DNA of 8,849 nt from Thermoflavifilum sp. (GCA_019683625.1 JADGHY010000072.1:1-8849), one strand, 5' to 3'. Positions 1-5,911 are shown, counted from the stretch's first letter. The notes: generated by a model from the letters alone, not told the origin. Translations and numbers: made by a program.

Positions 1-994
1 CACTCCGGCACGGGGTAAAAATAAGCCGATCGATTGGTGGGGTATTGTGCTGTTGGCTATATCTGTAGGCTGTTTGCAAACGGTATTGGAAAAAGGTGAG
101 CGGGAAGATTGGTTTGCTTCCACCTTCATCATCGTACTAACTTTTTTATCGATCCTTGCGGGCATTCTTTTCGTTTGGCGGGAAATGGAAGTTGCCGATC
201 CGGTGGTGGATTTTCGGATTTTGCGCTACCGCAGTTTTACAATTGGCATGTTCACCTCATTTATCTTAGGTCTCGGATTGTATGGATCGGTGTTTGTGTT
301 TCCGGTGTTGTGCCAGAATATTTTGGGATTTACGGCCGAGCAAACGGGGCTTTTGTTGTTGCCAGGCGGGTTGGCCACTATTTTCATGATGCCCTGGGTG
401 GGGGCTATGCTCAAGAACAATGTCCCTGCACAGATTTTGGCCTCAGCAGGGTTTCTGATCTTTTTCATCTTTTGCATGCAAATGGTGCATTACACCACAC
501 AAGTATCGGGCACTGCAGATTTCTTCTGGCCTTTGATCATTCGCGGGCTTGGCATGAGCCTGCTGTTTGTGCCCATCACCACGCTGGCCGTGCAGGAATT
601 GCGCGGTAAAGATATTGGCCAGGGTACAGGGCTGAATAATATGGCCCGCCAGCTGGGTGGCTCATTTGGCATTGCGCTGATCACCACTTTTTTAGACAGA
701 AGAATTGCTTTTCATCGCAACAGGTTAATCGAAAACATTAACCCATACAACAATGCCTTCACCGAGCGCTATGGTATGTTTGTACATGGATTTCAGGCCA
801 GGGGCTATGATGCGCAGACAGCCAGTCACATGGCTTATCAGGCCATAGATGGTCAGTTAATGCGGCAAACAGCCCTGCTCTCCTATGCCGATGTGTTTTG
901 GGTAGTGGGCGTGTTTTTCCTGGTGATGATACCATTGTTATATCTGCAAAAATTTAATCGTGGCGGTGGCATGTTGCCTGCCGGCGCTCATTAA
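1..994 (+). CDS. DHA2 (EmrB/QacA-type) MFS multidrug exporter, 5'-truncated by the window edge
   Basis: This is the C-terminal part of a proton-driven inner-membrane drug exporter of the 14-helix DHA2 branch of the major facilitator superfamily. The reading frame is open from base 2, so the real start lies upstream; a GTG at 47 sits inside a membrane helix and is not the start. About 330 residues are visible, against roughly 500-530 for the whole family, so the first six or so helices are missing. The visible part opens with a loop and the DWWGIVLLA helix, followed by the VLEKGEREDWF segment typical of EmrB relatives. Later come the QTGLLLLPGG segment (visible residues 114-123), RGLGMSLLFVP (181-191) and the family-typical GLNNMARQLGGSFGIAL (210-226). 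A long hydrophilic loop (about 231-290) precedes the last helix. EmrB proteins usually work with an EmrA-type periplasmic adaptor and an outer-membrane channel; if present, these genes would lie upstream. The substrate cannot be read from the sequence. Confidence 0.93.
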   Translation, partial: TPARGKNKPIDWWGIVLLAISVGCLQTVLEKGEREDWFASTFIIVLTFLSILAGILFVWREMEVADPVVDFRILRYRSFTIGMFTSFILGLGLYGSVFVFPVLCQNILGFTAEQTGLLLLPGGLATIFMMPWVGAMLKNNVPAQILASAGFLIFFIFCMQMVHYTTQVSGTADFFWPLIIRGLGMSLLFVPITTLAVQELRGKDIGQGTGLNNMARQLGGSFGIALITTFLDRRIAFHRNRLIENINPYNNAFTERYGMFVHGFQARGYDAQTASHMAYQAIDGQLMRQTALLSYADVFWVVGVFFLVMIPLLYLQKFNRGGGMLPAGAH

Positions 995-1001
995 TATAGC
1001 T

Positions 1002-1025
1002 TGCACATACCGGAGAGGATGTGTA
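1002..1025 (+). other. Intergenic hairpin after the DHA2 exporter gene
   Basis: The arm CACAT at 1004-1008 pairs with ATGTG at 1019-1023. The stem extends inward by CC/GG around a GGAGA loop with one bulged A, and outward by a G-U and a T-A pair. It lies 7 bases after the exporter stop codon, where a terminator is expected. No T-run follows directly (the next bases are AATTAGG), so it is either a weak terminator or a transcript-end stabiliser. The rest of this 73-base gap holds a perfect AAAAGCTTTT palindrome at 1035-1044 and an A/T-rich leader; I see no convincing promoter. Confidence 0.3.
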
Positions 1026-1067
1026 AATTAGGTTAAAAGCTTTTGATTTTTGTTTGATTTATCGGAT

Positions 1068-1949
1068 ATGGTTACCATTCTGGCTCCAACTGATTTCTCG
1101 CTCAATGCACGCCATGCCACAACTTATGCGGCTAAGCTCCTGGCCCATCAATTTCACAATGAAGGCCGCATGATTCTGATGCATGTGTTTGAAGCGCCCT
1201 CAGCTATCTCGGAATATGAATTGAATATGTTGCATTTTGATACCATGAAAACCTATATCCGGGAAAGGCTTGAGGAACGAAAAAATGAGCTGAAAGAGGA
1301 GGTAGATCGGCATTTGCATATTGAATGTGTGGCTACCAATGAGGGATTGCTGGAACATATCCGGCGGGTTTCGGCTCACGCGCAAGTGGACTTTATCACC
1401 ATTGGCCTTACTGGATCGGGCATGGGCAATATTTTTCTGGGTAGCCATACCGTGGAAATTGCTCAGCATGCAGGTTATCCGGTGATTACCGTACCTCCCC
1501 GGGCTGAGTTTCCCGAAGGCAGGGGCATTCGGAAAATTGTCTTTGCTTATGATCTTTCGGCAGGAGGGAAAGGGGATATAAATTCGGCTTCAGATGCAGT
1601 TCTCCAGCCTTTTGCCCGCATCCGCAATATTGTTCAGCTCTTCGGGGCCGAATTGCAGATCTTGTATCTGTGGCCGCCGAAAAAAGAAGATCATGAACAA
1701 CTGGAAACCCAACGCCGCTTGCTGGAAACGCAATTCCAGGGCCTGCGCGTGAGTTTTCACCGGCTTTCTTCCCGGCATGTGGTGAGTGGCATACGGGAAT
1801 TTGTACGCGACCAGCAGGCCGATATGATATTGTTCATTCTTCAACAGCAGCGCTGGCCAGGCAGTTTATTAAAGCTAAGGCATACACGGGCCATGCTGTT
1901 TCGCAGCACGGTGCCGGTGTTGACCGTACCTGTGCCAGCGCAGGACTAA
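1068..1949 (+). CDS. Tandem-domain universal stress protein (UspA family)
   Basis: This is a cytoplasmic nucleotide-binding-type stress protein made of two Usp (Rossmann-like) domains in one 293-residue chain, a common Bacteroidota arrangement. Domain 1 covers about residues 1-144: it starts with the classic ILAPTDFS strand-loop and ends with a glycine-rich ATP motif, IGLTGSGMGNIFLGS (112-126), then YPVITVPP. The spacing between the second and last glycine of this motif is 8 residues instead of the usual 9. Domain 2 (about 154-290) starts with IVFAYDLS and ends with VPVLTVPVP; the glycine motif is absent, so it probably does not bind ATP. The in-frame TTG at 1050 would add six residues before the family-typical start, so ATG 1068 is preferred. 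Such proteins are induced by starvation or oxidative stress and modulate partner proteins; no specific partner is visible. A 54-base gap separates it from the next gene, with which it may be co-transcribed. Confidence 0.9.
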   Translation: MVTILAPTDFSLNARHATTYAAKLLAHQFHNEGRMILMHVFEAPSAISEYELNMLHFDTMKTYIRERLEERKNELKEEVDRHLHIECVATNEGLLEHIRRVSAHAQVDFITIGLTGSGMGNIFLGSHTVEIAQHAGYPVITVPPRAEFPEGRGIRKIVFAYDLSAGGKGDINSASDAVLQPFARIRNIVQLFGAELQILYLWPPKKEDHEQLETQRRLLETQFQGLRVSFHRLSSRHVVSGIREFVRDQQADMILFILQQQRWPGSLLKLRHTRAMLFRSTVPVLTVPVPAQD

Positions 1950-1956
1950 TAACCTA

Positions 1957-1983
1957 AGCTTGCTTGCGCAGCGGCAAGCAGCT
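1957..1983 (+). other. Strong intercistronic hairpin between the Usp and MFS genes
   Basis: TGCTTGC (1961-1967) pairs with GCAAGCA (1974-1980) around the six-base loop GCAGCG. The stem continues with AGC (1957-1959) and GCT (1981-1983) across one bulged T, giving ten base pairs, most of them G-C. No T-run follows, so it is not a classical intrinsic terminator. Its position, 7 bases after one stop codon and 20 before the next start, suits an mRNA processing or stability element that would uncouple expression of the two genes. Confidence 0.5.
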
Positions 1984-2003
1984 ATCAACCGAAACCTGGT
2001 AAA

Positions 2004-3383
2004 ATGAGTTTAGGGCATGATATAGGCGTGAGGCTGAAATGGTACTGGCATGGGCAGCAGGCATTGCGCTACCGGAATTATCGCTTGTTTATCACGGGCC
2101 AGTCGTTATCGCTCATTGGCACCTGGATTCAACGCATAGCCATGATGTGGCTGGCTTATCAGCTTACCCGTTCAGCAACCTGGCTGGGCATTGTCGGATT
2201 CTGCGAACAGATTCCCATTTTTCTCATCGCTCCCTTTGCAGGTGTATTTGCAGACAGATGGAATAAGCAAAAGGCACTGGCCTGGATTGAATCCCTAGCG
2301 ATGTTGCAGGCCTTTTTGCTGAGTTTGCTCACGTTTCTGCATGTGGTCAATATCTGGCATCTCATCGGGTTAAGTCTGTTTCTGGGTACGGTCAACTCTT
2401 TTGAAGTTCCTGTCCGCCAGTCGTTTGTAGTGGAAATGGTGAATCGGGATAAAACCGCATTGGTGAATGCAATTGCCTTAAATTCCACGATATTCAATCT
2501 TTCCCGGCTCATTGGTCCTTCAATTGCCGGTGTGCTCATTGCCAGTGTGGGTGAAGGCTGGTGCTTTTTTATCAATGCCCTGAGTTATGCCGTTGTAGTG
2601 GTTTGTGTGTTGCTGATGCGCATGGTTGATCTGGATAAATACAAGACTAATAACAAACCAGAAATTCTTCATCAACTTCGGGAAGGTGTGCAATATGTAT
2701 TTCATCATGGGCAGATGGGACGGCTGTTGGGTTTGCTGGCCGTGGTGAGCTTTGTAAATGCCAGTTTGCGTACACTGGCACCTGTTTTCGCCAAGCAAAT
2801 CCTGCATGGTGGTGCCGGCACCTTTGGGCTGTTGATGAGTGCCTCCGGCGTCGGCGCCATCACGGGAGCACTGTATTTAACCAACCGCAAAACCCTGCAA
2901 ACCATGTTGCGGATCGTTTCCTTCACTGGCATCACGCTTGCCGTGGGGATGGTGATATTTGCCCTCTCGCATCTGCTATGGCTTTCGTTGATATGCATGG
3001 CCATCACCGGTTTTGCCCAAATGTTGCATACAGCCACCACCAATACTTTGCTTCAGTTATTCACAGAAGACGATAAGCGGGGCCGGGTGATGAGCTTTTA
3101 TACCGTATGCCTGCAAGGCACGATGCCATTCGGCAGCCTGGTTTCAGGCACCATTGGTGACGCCTTGAGTGCTCCCTGGGCGGTTGGGATCATGGGTGGC
3201 TTTTGTTTATTGGCCTCGCTTTGGCTGAGGCATCGCAAGCAGGTATCTCCGGACAAAATTTTTCCGGCGCAGGAGGAAAAGGCAGGCTCAGAAGCCTTTC
3301 GGGCTTCGGCAGCAACCCATCAGCATAGTTTATCTGTGATTTGGAAAAAAGCCAATCAATTGTTTCACACCCATAAAAACTAA
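2004..3383 (+). CDS. EntS-like MFS exporter (MFS_3 family)
   Basis: This 459-residue inner-membrane transporter belongs to the MFS branch containing the enterobactin exporter EntS and many uncharacterised effluxers. After a short cytoplasmic start it reads ALRYRNYRLFITGQ (20-33) and GTWIQRIAMMWLAYQLT (39-55), a typical opening of the family. The loop 2-3 motif A is present as GVFADRWNKQK (80-90). EVPVRQSFVVEMV (134-146) and NAIALNSTIFNLSRLIGP (155-172) are the most diagnostic stretches, and RGRVMSFYTVCLQGTMPFGS (359-378) is the second-half counterpart. Hydrophobic segments fit about 12 helices up to residue 408. A polar tail of about 50 residues (410-459), rich in Glu, Lys and His, follows the last helix and is not needed for the fold. 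The substrate is unknown: siderophore, drug or small metabolite are all possible. It is followed after only 4 bases by a hydrolase gene, so the two are very likely co-translated. No iron-uptake gene is visible nearby, which weakens a siderophore role. Confidence 0.9.
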   Translation: MSLGHDIGVRLKWYWHGQQALRYRNYRLFITGQSLSLIGTWIQRIAMMWLAYQLTRSATWLGIVGFCEQIPIFLIAPFAGVFADRWNKQKALAWIESLAMLQAFLLSLLTFLHVVNIWHLIGLSLFLGTVNSFEVPVRQSFVVEMVNRDKTALVNAIALNSTIFNLSRLIGPSIAGVLIASVGEGWCFFINALSYAVVVVCVLLMRMVDLDKYKTNNKPEILHQLREGVQYVFHHGQMGRLLGLLAVVSFVNASLRTLAPVFAKQILHGGAGTFGLLMSASGVGAITGALYLTNRKTLQTMLRIVSFTGITLAVGMVIFALSHLLWLSLICMAITGFAQMLHTATTNTLLQLFTEDDKRGRVMSFYTVCLQGTMPFGSLVSGTIGDALSAPWAVGIMGGFCLLASLWLRHRKQVSPDKIFPAQEEKAGSEAFRASAATHQHSLSVIWKKANQLFHTHKN

Positions 3384-3387
3384 GCCT

Positions 3388-4110
3388 ATGAGCAGAGTTT
3401 TGCATCAGATGATTCAGGTATCCGTTGCCGACGGAACAAAGATGGATATCTATGAAGCCTATCCGCAGGATCGGGAAGGAAAGCATTTGCCTGGCGTGAT
3501 GTTGTTTCAGGAAGCTTTTGGGGTAAACGACCACATTCGTGAGGTGGCTCGTCGCATAGCGGCCGAGGGCTATGTGGTGATGGCTCCTGAATTATATCAT
3601 CGCACGGGGCCGGGATTTGTCTGCAGTTATACCGAGTTTGGGGCGGCCAGCAAACATCTTCAGGCTTTAACCCTGCAAGGTTTGGAACAAGATATCCAGG
3701 CCACGGCACAGGCCTTGCGTGCGCATCCCGCCGCCGATCCCAATGCGCTGGTATCGATTGGCTTTTGCCTGGGCGGGCGGGTATCTTTTCTGGCAGCCAC
3801 TATCCTGCCGCTGCGGGCATCGGCCTGTTTCTACGGAGGAGGTATAGCCGAGCAATTGCTCGATCGCGTACCAAACATCCAGACGCCTTTGCTATTGTGC
3901 TGGGGCGGACAGGATAAGCATATCACGGCCGATAAGATTCAAGCCATCACGGCAGCCCTGGATGCTCAGCAGAAGGATTATGTGAATGTGGTATTTTCCA
4001 AAGCCGATCATGGCTTTTTCTGCGATGCCCGCGCCAGCTATCATCCCGTATCTGCAGCAGCAGCCTGGGAACTGGTGAAGATCTTTTTCCGGCAACACCT
4101 GAACAAATAA
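3388..4110 (+). CDS. Dienelactone hydrolase family protein
   Basis: This 240-residue cytoplasmic alpha/beta hydrolase is of the DLH type, whose founding member opens dienelactone to maleylacetate in chlorocatechol breakdown. Many relatives act on other lactones or esters. The catalytic triad is intact: the nucleophile Cys127 in GFCLGGR, Asp176 in GGQDKHI and His208 in ADHGFF. Glu42 in LFQEAFG matches the glutamate that poises the cysteine in DLH. The family-typical first strands (PGVMLFQEAFGVNDHIRE, 35-52), the VVMAPELYHR strand-loop (63-72) and the C-terminal HGFFCDARASYHP are all present, and length matches the family. No signal peptide is seen. Its ATG lies 4 bases after the stop of the MFS exporter, suggesting translational coupling and possibly a shared substrate. 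No aromatic ring-cleavage genes are present, so true dienelactone turnover is unproven. Confidence 0.92.
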   Translation: MSRVLHQMIQVSVADGTKMDIYEAYPQDREGKHLPGVMLFQEAFGVNDHIREVARRIAAEGYVVMAPELYHRTGPGFVCSYTEFGAASKHLQALTLQGLEQDIQATAQALRAHPAADPNALVSIGFCLGGRVSFLAATILPLRASACFYGGGIAEQLLDRVPNIQTPLLLCWGGQDKHITADKIQAITAALDAQQKDYVNVVFSKADHGFFCDARASYHPVSAAAAWELVKIFFRQHLNK

Positions 4111-4126
4111 GCCTTCCATAAGATAT

Positions 4127-4137
4127 TGTAACTTACA
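4127..4137. promoter_or_regulatory. Perfect TGTAA-C-TTACA palindrome, candidate Crp/Fnr operator
   Basis: In the 45-base gap before the Crp/Fnr gene, TGTAA at 4127-4131 and TTACA at 4133-4137 form a perfect inverted repeat with a one-base centre, 18 bases before the ATG. The place suits an autoregulatory operator. The half site resembles the TGTGA core recognised by many Crp-like proteins, but the half-site spacing is shorter than the 6 bases usual for Crp/Fnr dimers, and the palindrome is only 11 bases long. It could be chance. No other copy was noticed before the DUF2892 or thioredoxin genes. Confidence 0.25.
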
Positions 4138-4155
4138 TCCAGTTAACCACACAAT

Positions 4156-4764
4156 ATGGAACAAAGCTGGATAAGCCAATGGATGGAGCACGGAGAGATT
4201 CGGACGTTGCCTGCGGGCACGGTACTGTTAGATGATGGCAGTTATATCAGAAGCGTGCCCCTGGTGCTTTCGGGCGTCATCAAGGTGCTCAAACAAAACG
4301 AAGAAGGCAAAGAAATTCTGCTGTATTACATTCAACCCGGAGAAAGCTGCGTGATGTCGTTCCTGGGGGGCTTGCATGAAGAGAAAAGTAAGATCAAAGC
4401 CGTGGTAGAAGAAGATGCGGAGGTGTTATTGATTCCGATAGATGAGATAAGAAGGCTTATTCGGGAAGAGTATGGCTTCATAGAATTTATGTTCAAACTT
4501 TACCATCGCCGGTTTGAAGAAGTGTTGAACGTGCTGGAGGCCGTGAGTTTTAAGCGGCTGGATGAACGGTTGCTGGCTTTGTTGCACAAAAAGATGAAAC
4601 TCAGCGGTTCGGTTCAGCTTCAGGTGACCCATCAGCAGCTGGCCGATGAGCTGGGTACCGATCGGGTGGTGGTATCCCGTTTGTTGAAACAGCTGGAAAA
4701 TGAAGGCATGGTTTCATTGGGTCGCAACCGTATTGTGATGCTTAAGCCTGAGCCGGAAATGTAA
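4156..4764 (+). CDS. Crp/Fnr-family transcriptional regulator
   Basis: This 202-residue protein has an N-terminal cyclic-nucleotide-binding-like beta-roll (about 15-110), a dimerisation helix (about 112-145) and a C-terminal winged helix-turn-helix (about 155-197). The roll carries LSGVIKVLKQNEEGKEILLYYIQPGESC (38-65 region), typical of Bacteroidota members. The HTH reads THQQLADELGTDRVVVSRLL (158-177). The N-terminal cysteine cluster of oxygen-sensing FNR is absent, and the Arg-Ser pair that binds cAMP in CRP is not seen, so neither 4Fe-4S nor cAMP sensing is expected. Cys65, in PGESCVMS, is the only cysteine in the protein, making a thiol-based signal possible. In the recognition helix, the position of the conserved Glu four residues before Arg175 is Val171, while Arg170, Ser174 and Arg175 are kept. 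The next genes, DUF2892 and thioredoxin, are the likeliest targets, together with its own promoter. Confidence 0.9.
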   Translation: MEQSWISQWMEHGEIRTLPAGTVLLDDGSYIRSVPLVLSGVIKVLKQNEEGKEILLYYIQPGESCVMSFLGGLHEEKSKIKAVVEEDAEVLLIPIDEIRRLIREEYGFIEFMFKLYHRRFEEVLNVLEAVSFKRLDERLLALLHKKMKLSGSVQLQVTHQQLADELGTDRVVVSRLLKQLENEGMVSLGRNRIVMLKPEPEM

Positions 4765-4819
4765 CACGGGTTACGCAAAAGCTGCTGTTTTGTGGTTTTC
4801 TTTGTGAAAAATCAAAGCC

Positions 4820-5026
4820 ATGAAACGCAACGTGGGTCTTTTAGATCGCCTTATTCGTTTGCTGTTGGCCGTTGTGCTGGGCATGTTATATGTAAGCCAT
4901 GCGGTAACGGGTGTGTGGGGATTGGTGTTGTTCATCGTAGGTATCCTCCTGTTGTTCACCGCATTTGTGGGGTTTTGCCCGATATATCGGCTGTTGGGCA
5001 TGCGCACCTGCCGCCTTCCCAAATGA
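4820..5026 (+). CDS. DUF2892 (YgaP transmembrane-type) small membrane protein
   Basis: This 68-residue inner-membrane protein matches the DUF2892 family, which also forms the membrane part of E. coli YgaP, a rhodanese-type sulfurtransferase. It opens with the family signature MKRNVGLLDRLIRLLLA, has two hydrophobic helices (about 11-27 and 33-50), and ends with the conserved GFCPIYRLLGMRTC. The cysteines of FCP and RTC (residues 53 and 63) lie just after the second helix. The rhodanese domain of YgaP is not fused here and not encoded in the window. It starts 55 bases after the regulator and precedes thioredoxin by 44 bases, so the three are probably one unit. A role in handling reactive sulfur or thiol stress is inferred from YgaP and from the neighbours, not shown. 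Confidence 0.9.
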   Translation: MKRNVGLLDRLIRLLLAVVLGMLYVSHAVTGVWGLVLFIVGILLLFTAFVGFCPIYRLLGMRTCRLPK

Positions 5027-5070
5027 ATGCAGCTTTTTCCCTATTAAAGAGTATTTGAAAAAATTTCAGG

Positions 5071-5439
5071 ATGATGCAGCAACAAACGCCTACATTTTCG
5101 GAAATCATTCGCAGCGACAAGCCCGTATTGGTTGATTTCTTTGCCACCTGGTGCATGCCTTGCAAGATGATGGAACCCATTCTGGAAGAAGTGAAGGCCA
5201 GAACAGGGGATCGTGTCTTATTCCATCAGGTGGATGTAGATCGCAATCCTCTGGTGGCCAGTGTGTATCAGATTGCTGGCGTGCCCACGCTGATGGTGTT
5301 CCGGAAGGGAGAAGTGCTTTGGCGGCATTCGGGTGTTGTGCCTCCAGACCAGCTTTTTCAGGTGATTGAGCATATCCTGCAGGAAACGGATCAGCAGGAA
5401 AATAAAAAGCCTGCCGTGGATACCCAGCAGGCGTCTTGA
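5071..5439 (+). CDS. Thioredoxin with a CMPC active site
   Basis: This is a 122-residue cytoplasmic thioredoxin-fold protein without a signal peptide. VLVDFFATWCMPCKMMEPIL (19-38) contains the redox pair Cys28/Cys31 with a Met at the position usually held by Gly (WCGPC). The cis-proline is Pro72 in GVPTLMVF, and the buried Asp22 is kept, so the enzyme should be an active dithiol-disulfide oxidoreductase. The Met in the active-site loop may shift its redox potential or partner choice. The fold ends near residue 104; a polar tail of about 18 residues follows, whose codons overlap the terminator of the opposing DoxX gene. ATG codons at 5071 and 5074 are both possible starts and differ by one Met. 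It is the last gene of the + strand block and probably supplies reducing power for this cluster rather than being the main housekeeping thioredoxin. Confidence 0.93.
   Translation: MMQQQTPTFSEIIRSDKPVLVDFFATWCMPCKMMEPILEEVKARTGDRVLFHQVDVDRNPLVASVYQIAGVPTLMVFRKGEVLWRHSGVVPPDQLFQVIEHILQETDQQENKKPAVDTQQAS
5400..5432 (-). terminator. Intrinsic terminator of the DoxX-like gene, inside the thioredoxin CDS
   Basis: Read on the minus strand, GCCTGC pairs with GCAGGC; inside, TGG pairs with CCA around a GTAT loop, with a two-base CG bulge. The stem is followed at once by TTTTTATTTT. This is a good rho-independent terminator located about 25 bases after the DoxX stop codon. On the + strand it codes for about residues 111-121 of thioredoxin, and the bases after the stem there are not T-rich, so it should act only on minus-strand transcripts. 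Confidence 0.75.
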
Positions 5440-5457
5440 TCTAGAGCTGGAATAAAC

Positions 5458-5808
5458 TTATTTGCCCTGATTGGCTAACAAAATAGATCCTGCCAGCAGG
5501 CCAATGTCTTTCACCAGCATCAGGTTCTGGGTGGGATCATGAAATCCCATAGGCAGGCGGACAATGAGGATGACAAGCAGTAAATACAAGGCAAGCAGAT
5601 AGCCGGCAAGTTTGCTTTTCACATTGATGATAAAGGAAATGGCGGCCAGGATCTGGGCAATACCGGTGAGAGCGATCCAGAATTTGCCCGGAGGTATGGG
5701 CGACATGCCGGCCATCTGGTTGAGATATATTAAATGATTGATGCCAATGTACAGAAATGGGATGGCGAATACAATCATGGCAATGCGGTCAGGGATAATG
5801 TTTTTCAT
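5458..5808 (-). CDS. DoxX-like four-helix membrane protein
   Basis: This 116-residue inner-membrane protein has four predicted helices (about 8-28, 44-62, 67-85, 97-113) and matches the DoxX-like family by its pattern: a first helix ending in GINHLIYL, a short loop with MSPIPPGKFW (35-44), the ALTGIAQILAA helix (46-56) and KDIGLLAGSILLA (100-112). Relatives include the small subunit of archaeal thiosulfate:quinone oxidoreductase and a mycobacterial DoxX that links membrane redox to thiol and superoxide defence; most bacterial members are uncharacterised. It lies 103 bases downstream of lysS on the same strand, with a promoter candidate of its own in the gap, and converges on the thioredoxin gene, ending 18 bases from its stop. 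A part in redox homeostasis is plausible from this setting only. Confidence 0.82.
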   Translation of the reverse strand: MKNIIPDRIAMIVFAIPFLYIGINHLIYLNQMAGMSPIPPGKFWIALTGIAQILAAISFIINVKSKLAGYLLALYLLLVILIVRLPMGFHDPTQNLMLVKDIGLLAGSILLANQGK

Positions 5809-5827
5809 ACGAAAAAGTTTTTACGAG

Positions 5828-5858
5828 AAAAGATAGGGGCAATTTTTCACAAATGCAA
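5828..5858 (-). promoter_or_regulatory. Candidate Bacteroidota-type promoter for the DoxX-like gene
   Basis: On the minus strand a TTG (+ coordinates 5856-5858) is followed after 20 bases by TATCTTTT (5828-5835). This is close to the TTG / TAnnTTTG arrangement at -33/-7 described for Bacteroidota sigma-ABfr, with one mismatch in the -7 box. The leader to the ATG at 5808 would be short, around 15 bases. It would let the gene be expressed independently of lysS. Confidence 0.35.
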
Positions 5859-5869
5859 GCCAGCATTTG
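5850..5869 (-). other. Hairpin in the lysS - DoxX gap
   Basis: CAAATGC (5850-5856) and GCATTTG (5863-5869) form a perfect 7-base-pair stem with the six-base loop AAGCCA (as read on the + strand). On the minus strand it is followed by TGAAAAATTG, not a T-run, so it is unlikely to be an efficient intrinsic terminator for lysS. It overlaps the -33 element of the candidate DoxX promoter. A third related arm, GCAAAT at 5893-5898, could pair with ATTTGC at 5865-5870 instead. Confidence 0.35.
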
Positions 5870-5911
5870 CGGGTGATGTGCCGCCTCAGGATGCAAATCC
5901 CTGTTTCCGGA

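Noticed and set aside
47..49. GTG as the start of the first exporter
   Set aside because: The frame is open to base 2 and the upstream residues (including DWWGI) continue the exporter fold, so the gene is cut by the window edge and does not start here.
109..609. A 166-codon + strand frame inside the exporter gene
   Set aside because: It overlaps the DHA2 exporter in another frame; its product is a composition-biased shadow, while the exporter frame shows clear family motifs.
1050..1067. An upstream TTG start for the universal stress protein
   Set aside because: It would add six residues before the MVTILAPTDFS start that matches the family; ATG 1068 is far more likely.
2159..2575. A 138-codon minus-strand frame
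   Set aside because: It is antisense to the MFS exporter within its conserved motif regions and has no protein family features.
4800..4817. CTTTG...CAAAG short inverted repeat just before the DUF2892 start
   Set aside because: The stem has only five base pairs in an A/T-rich stretch and there is no supporting element; likely chance.
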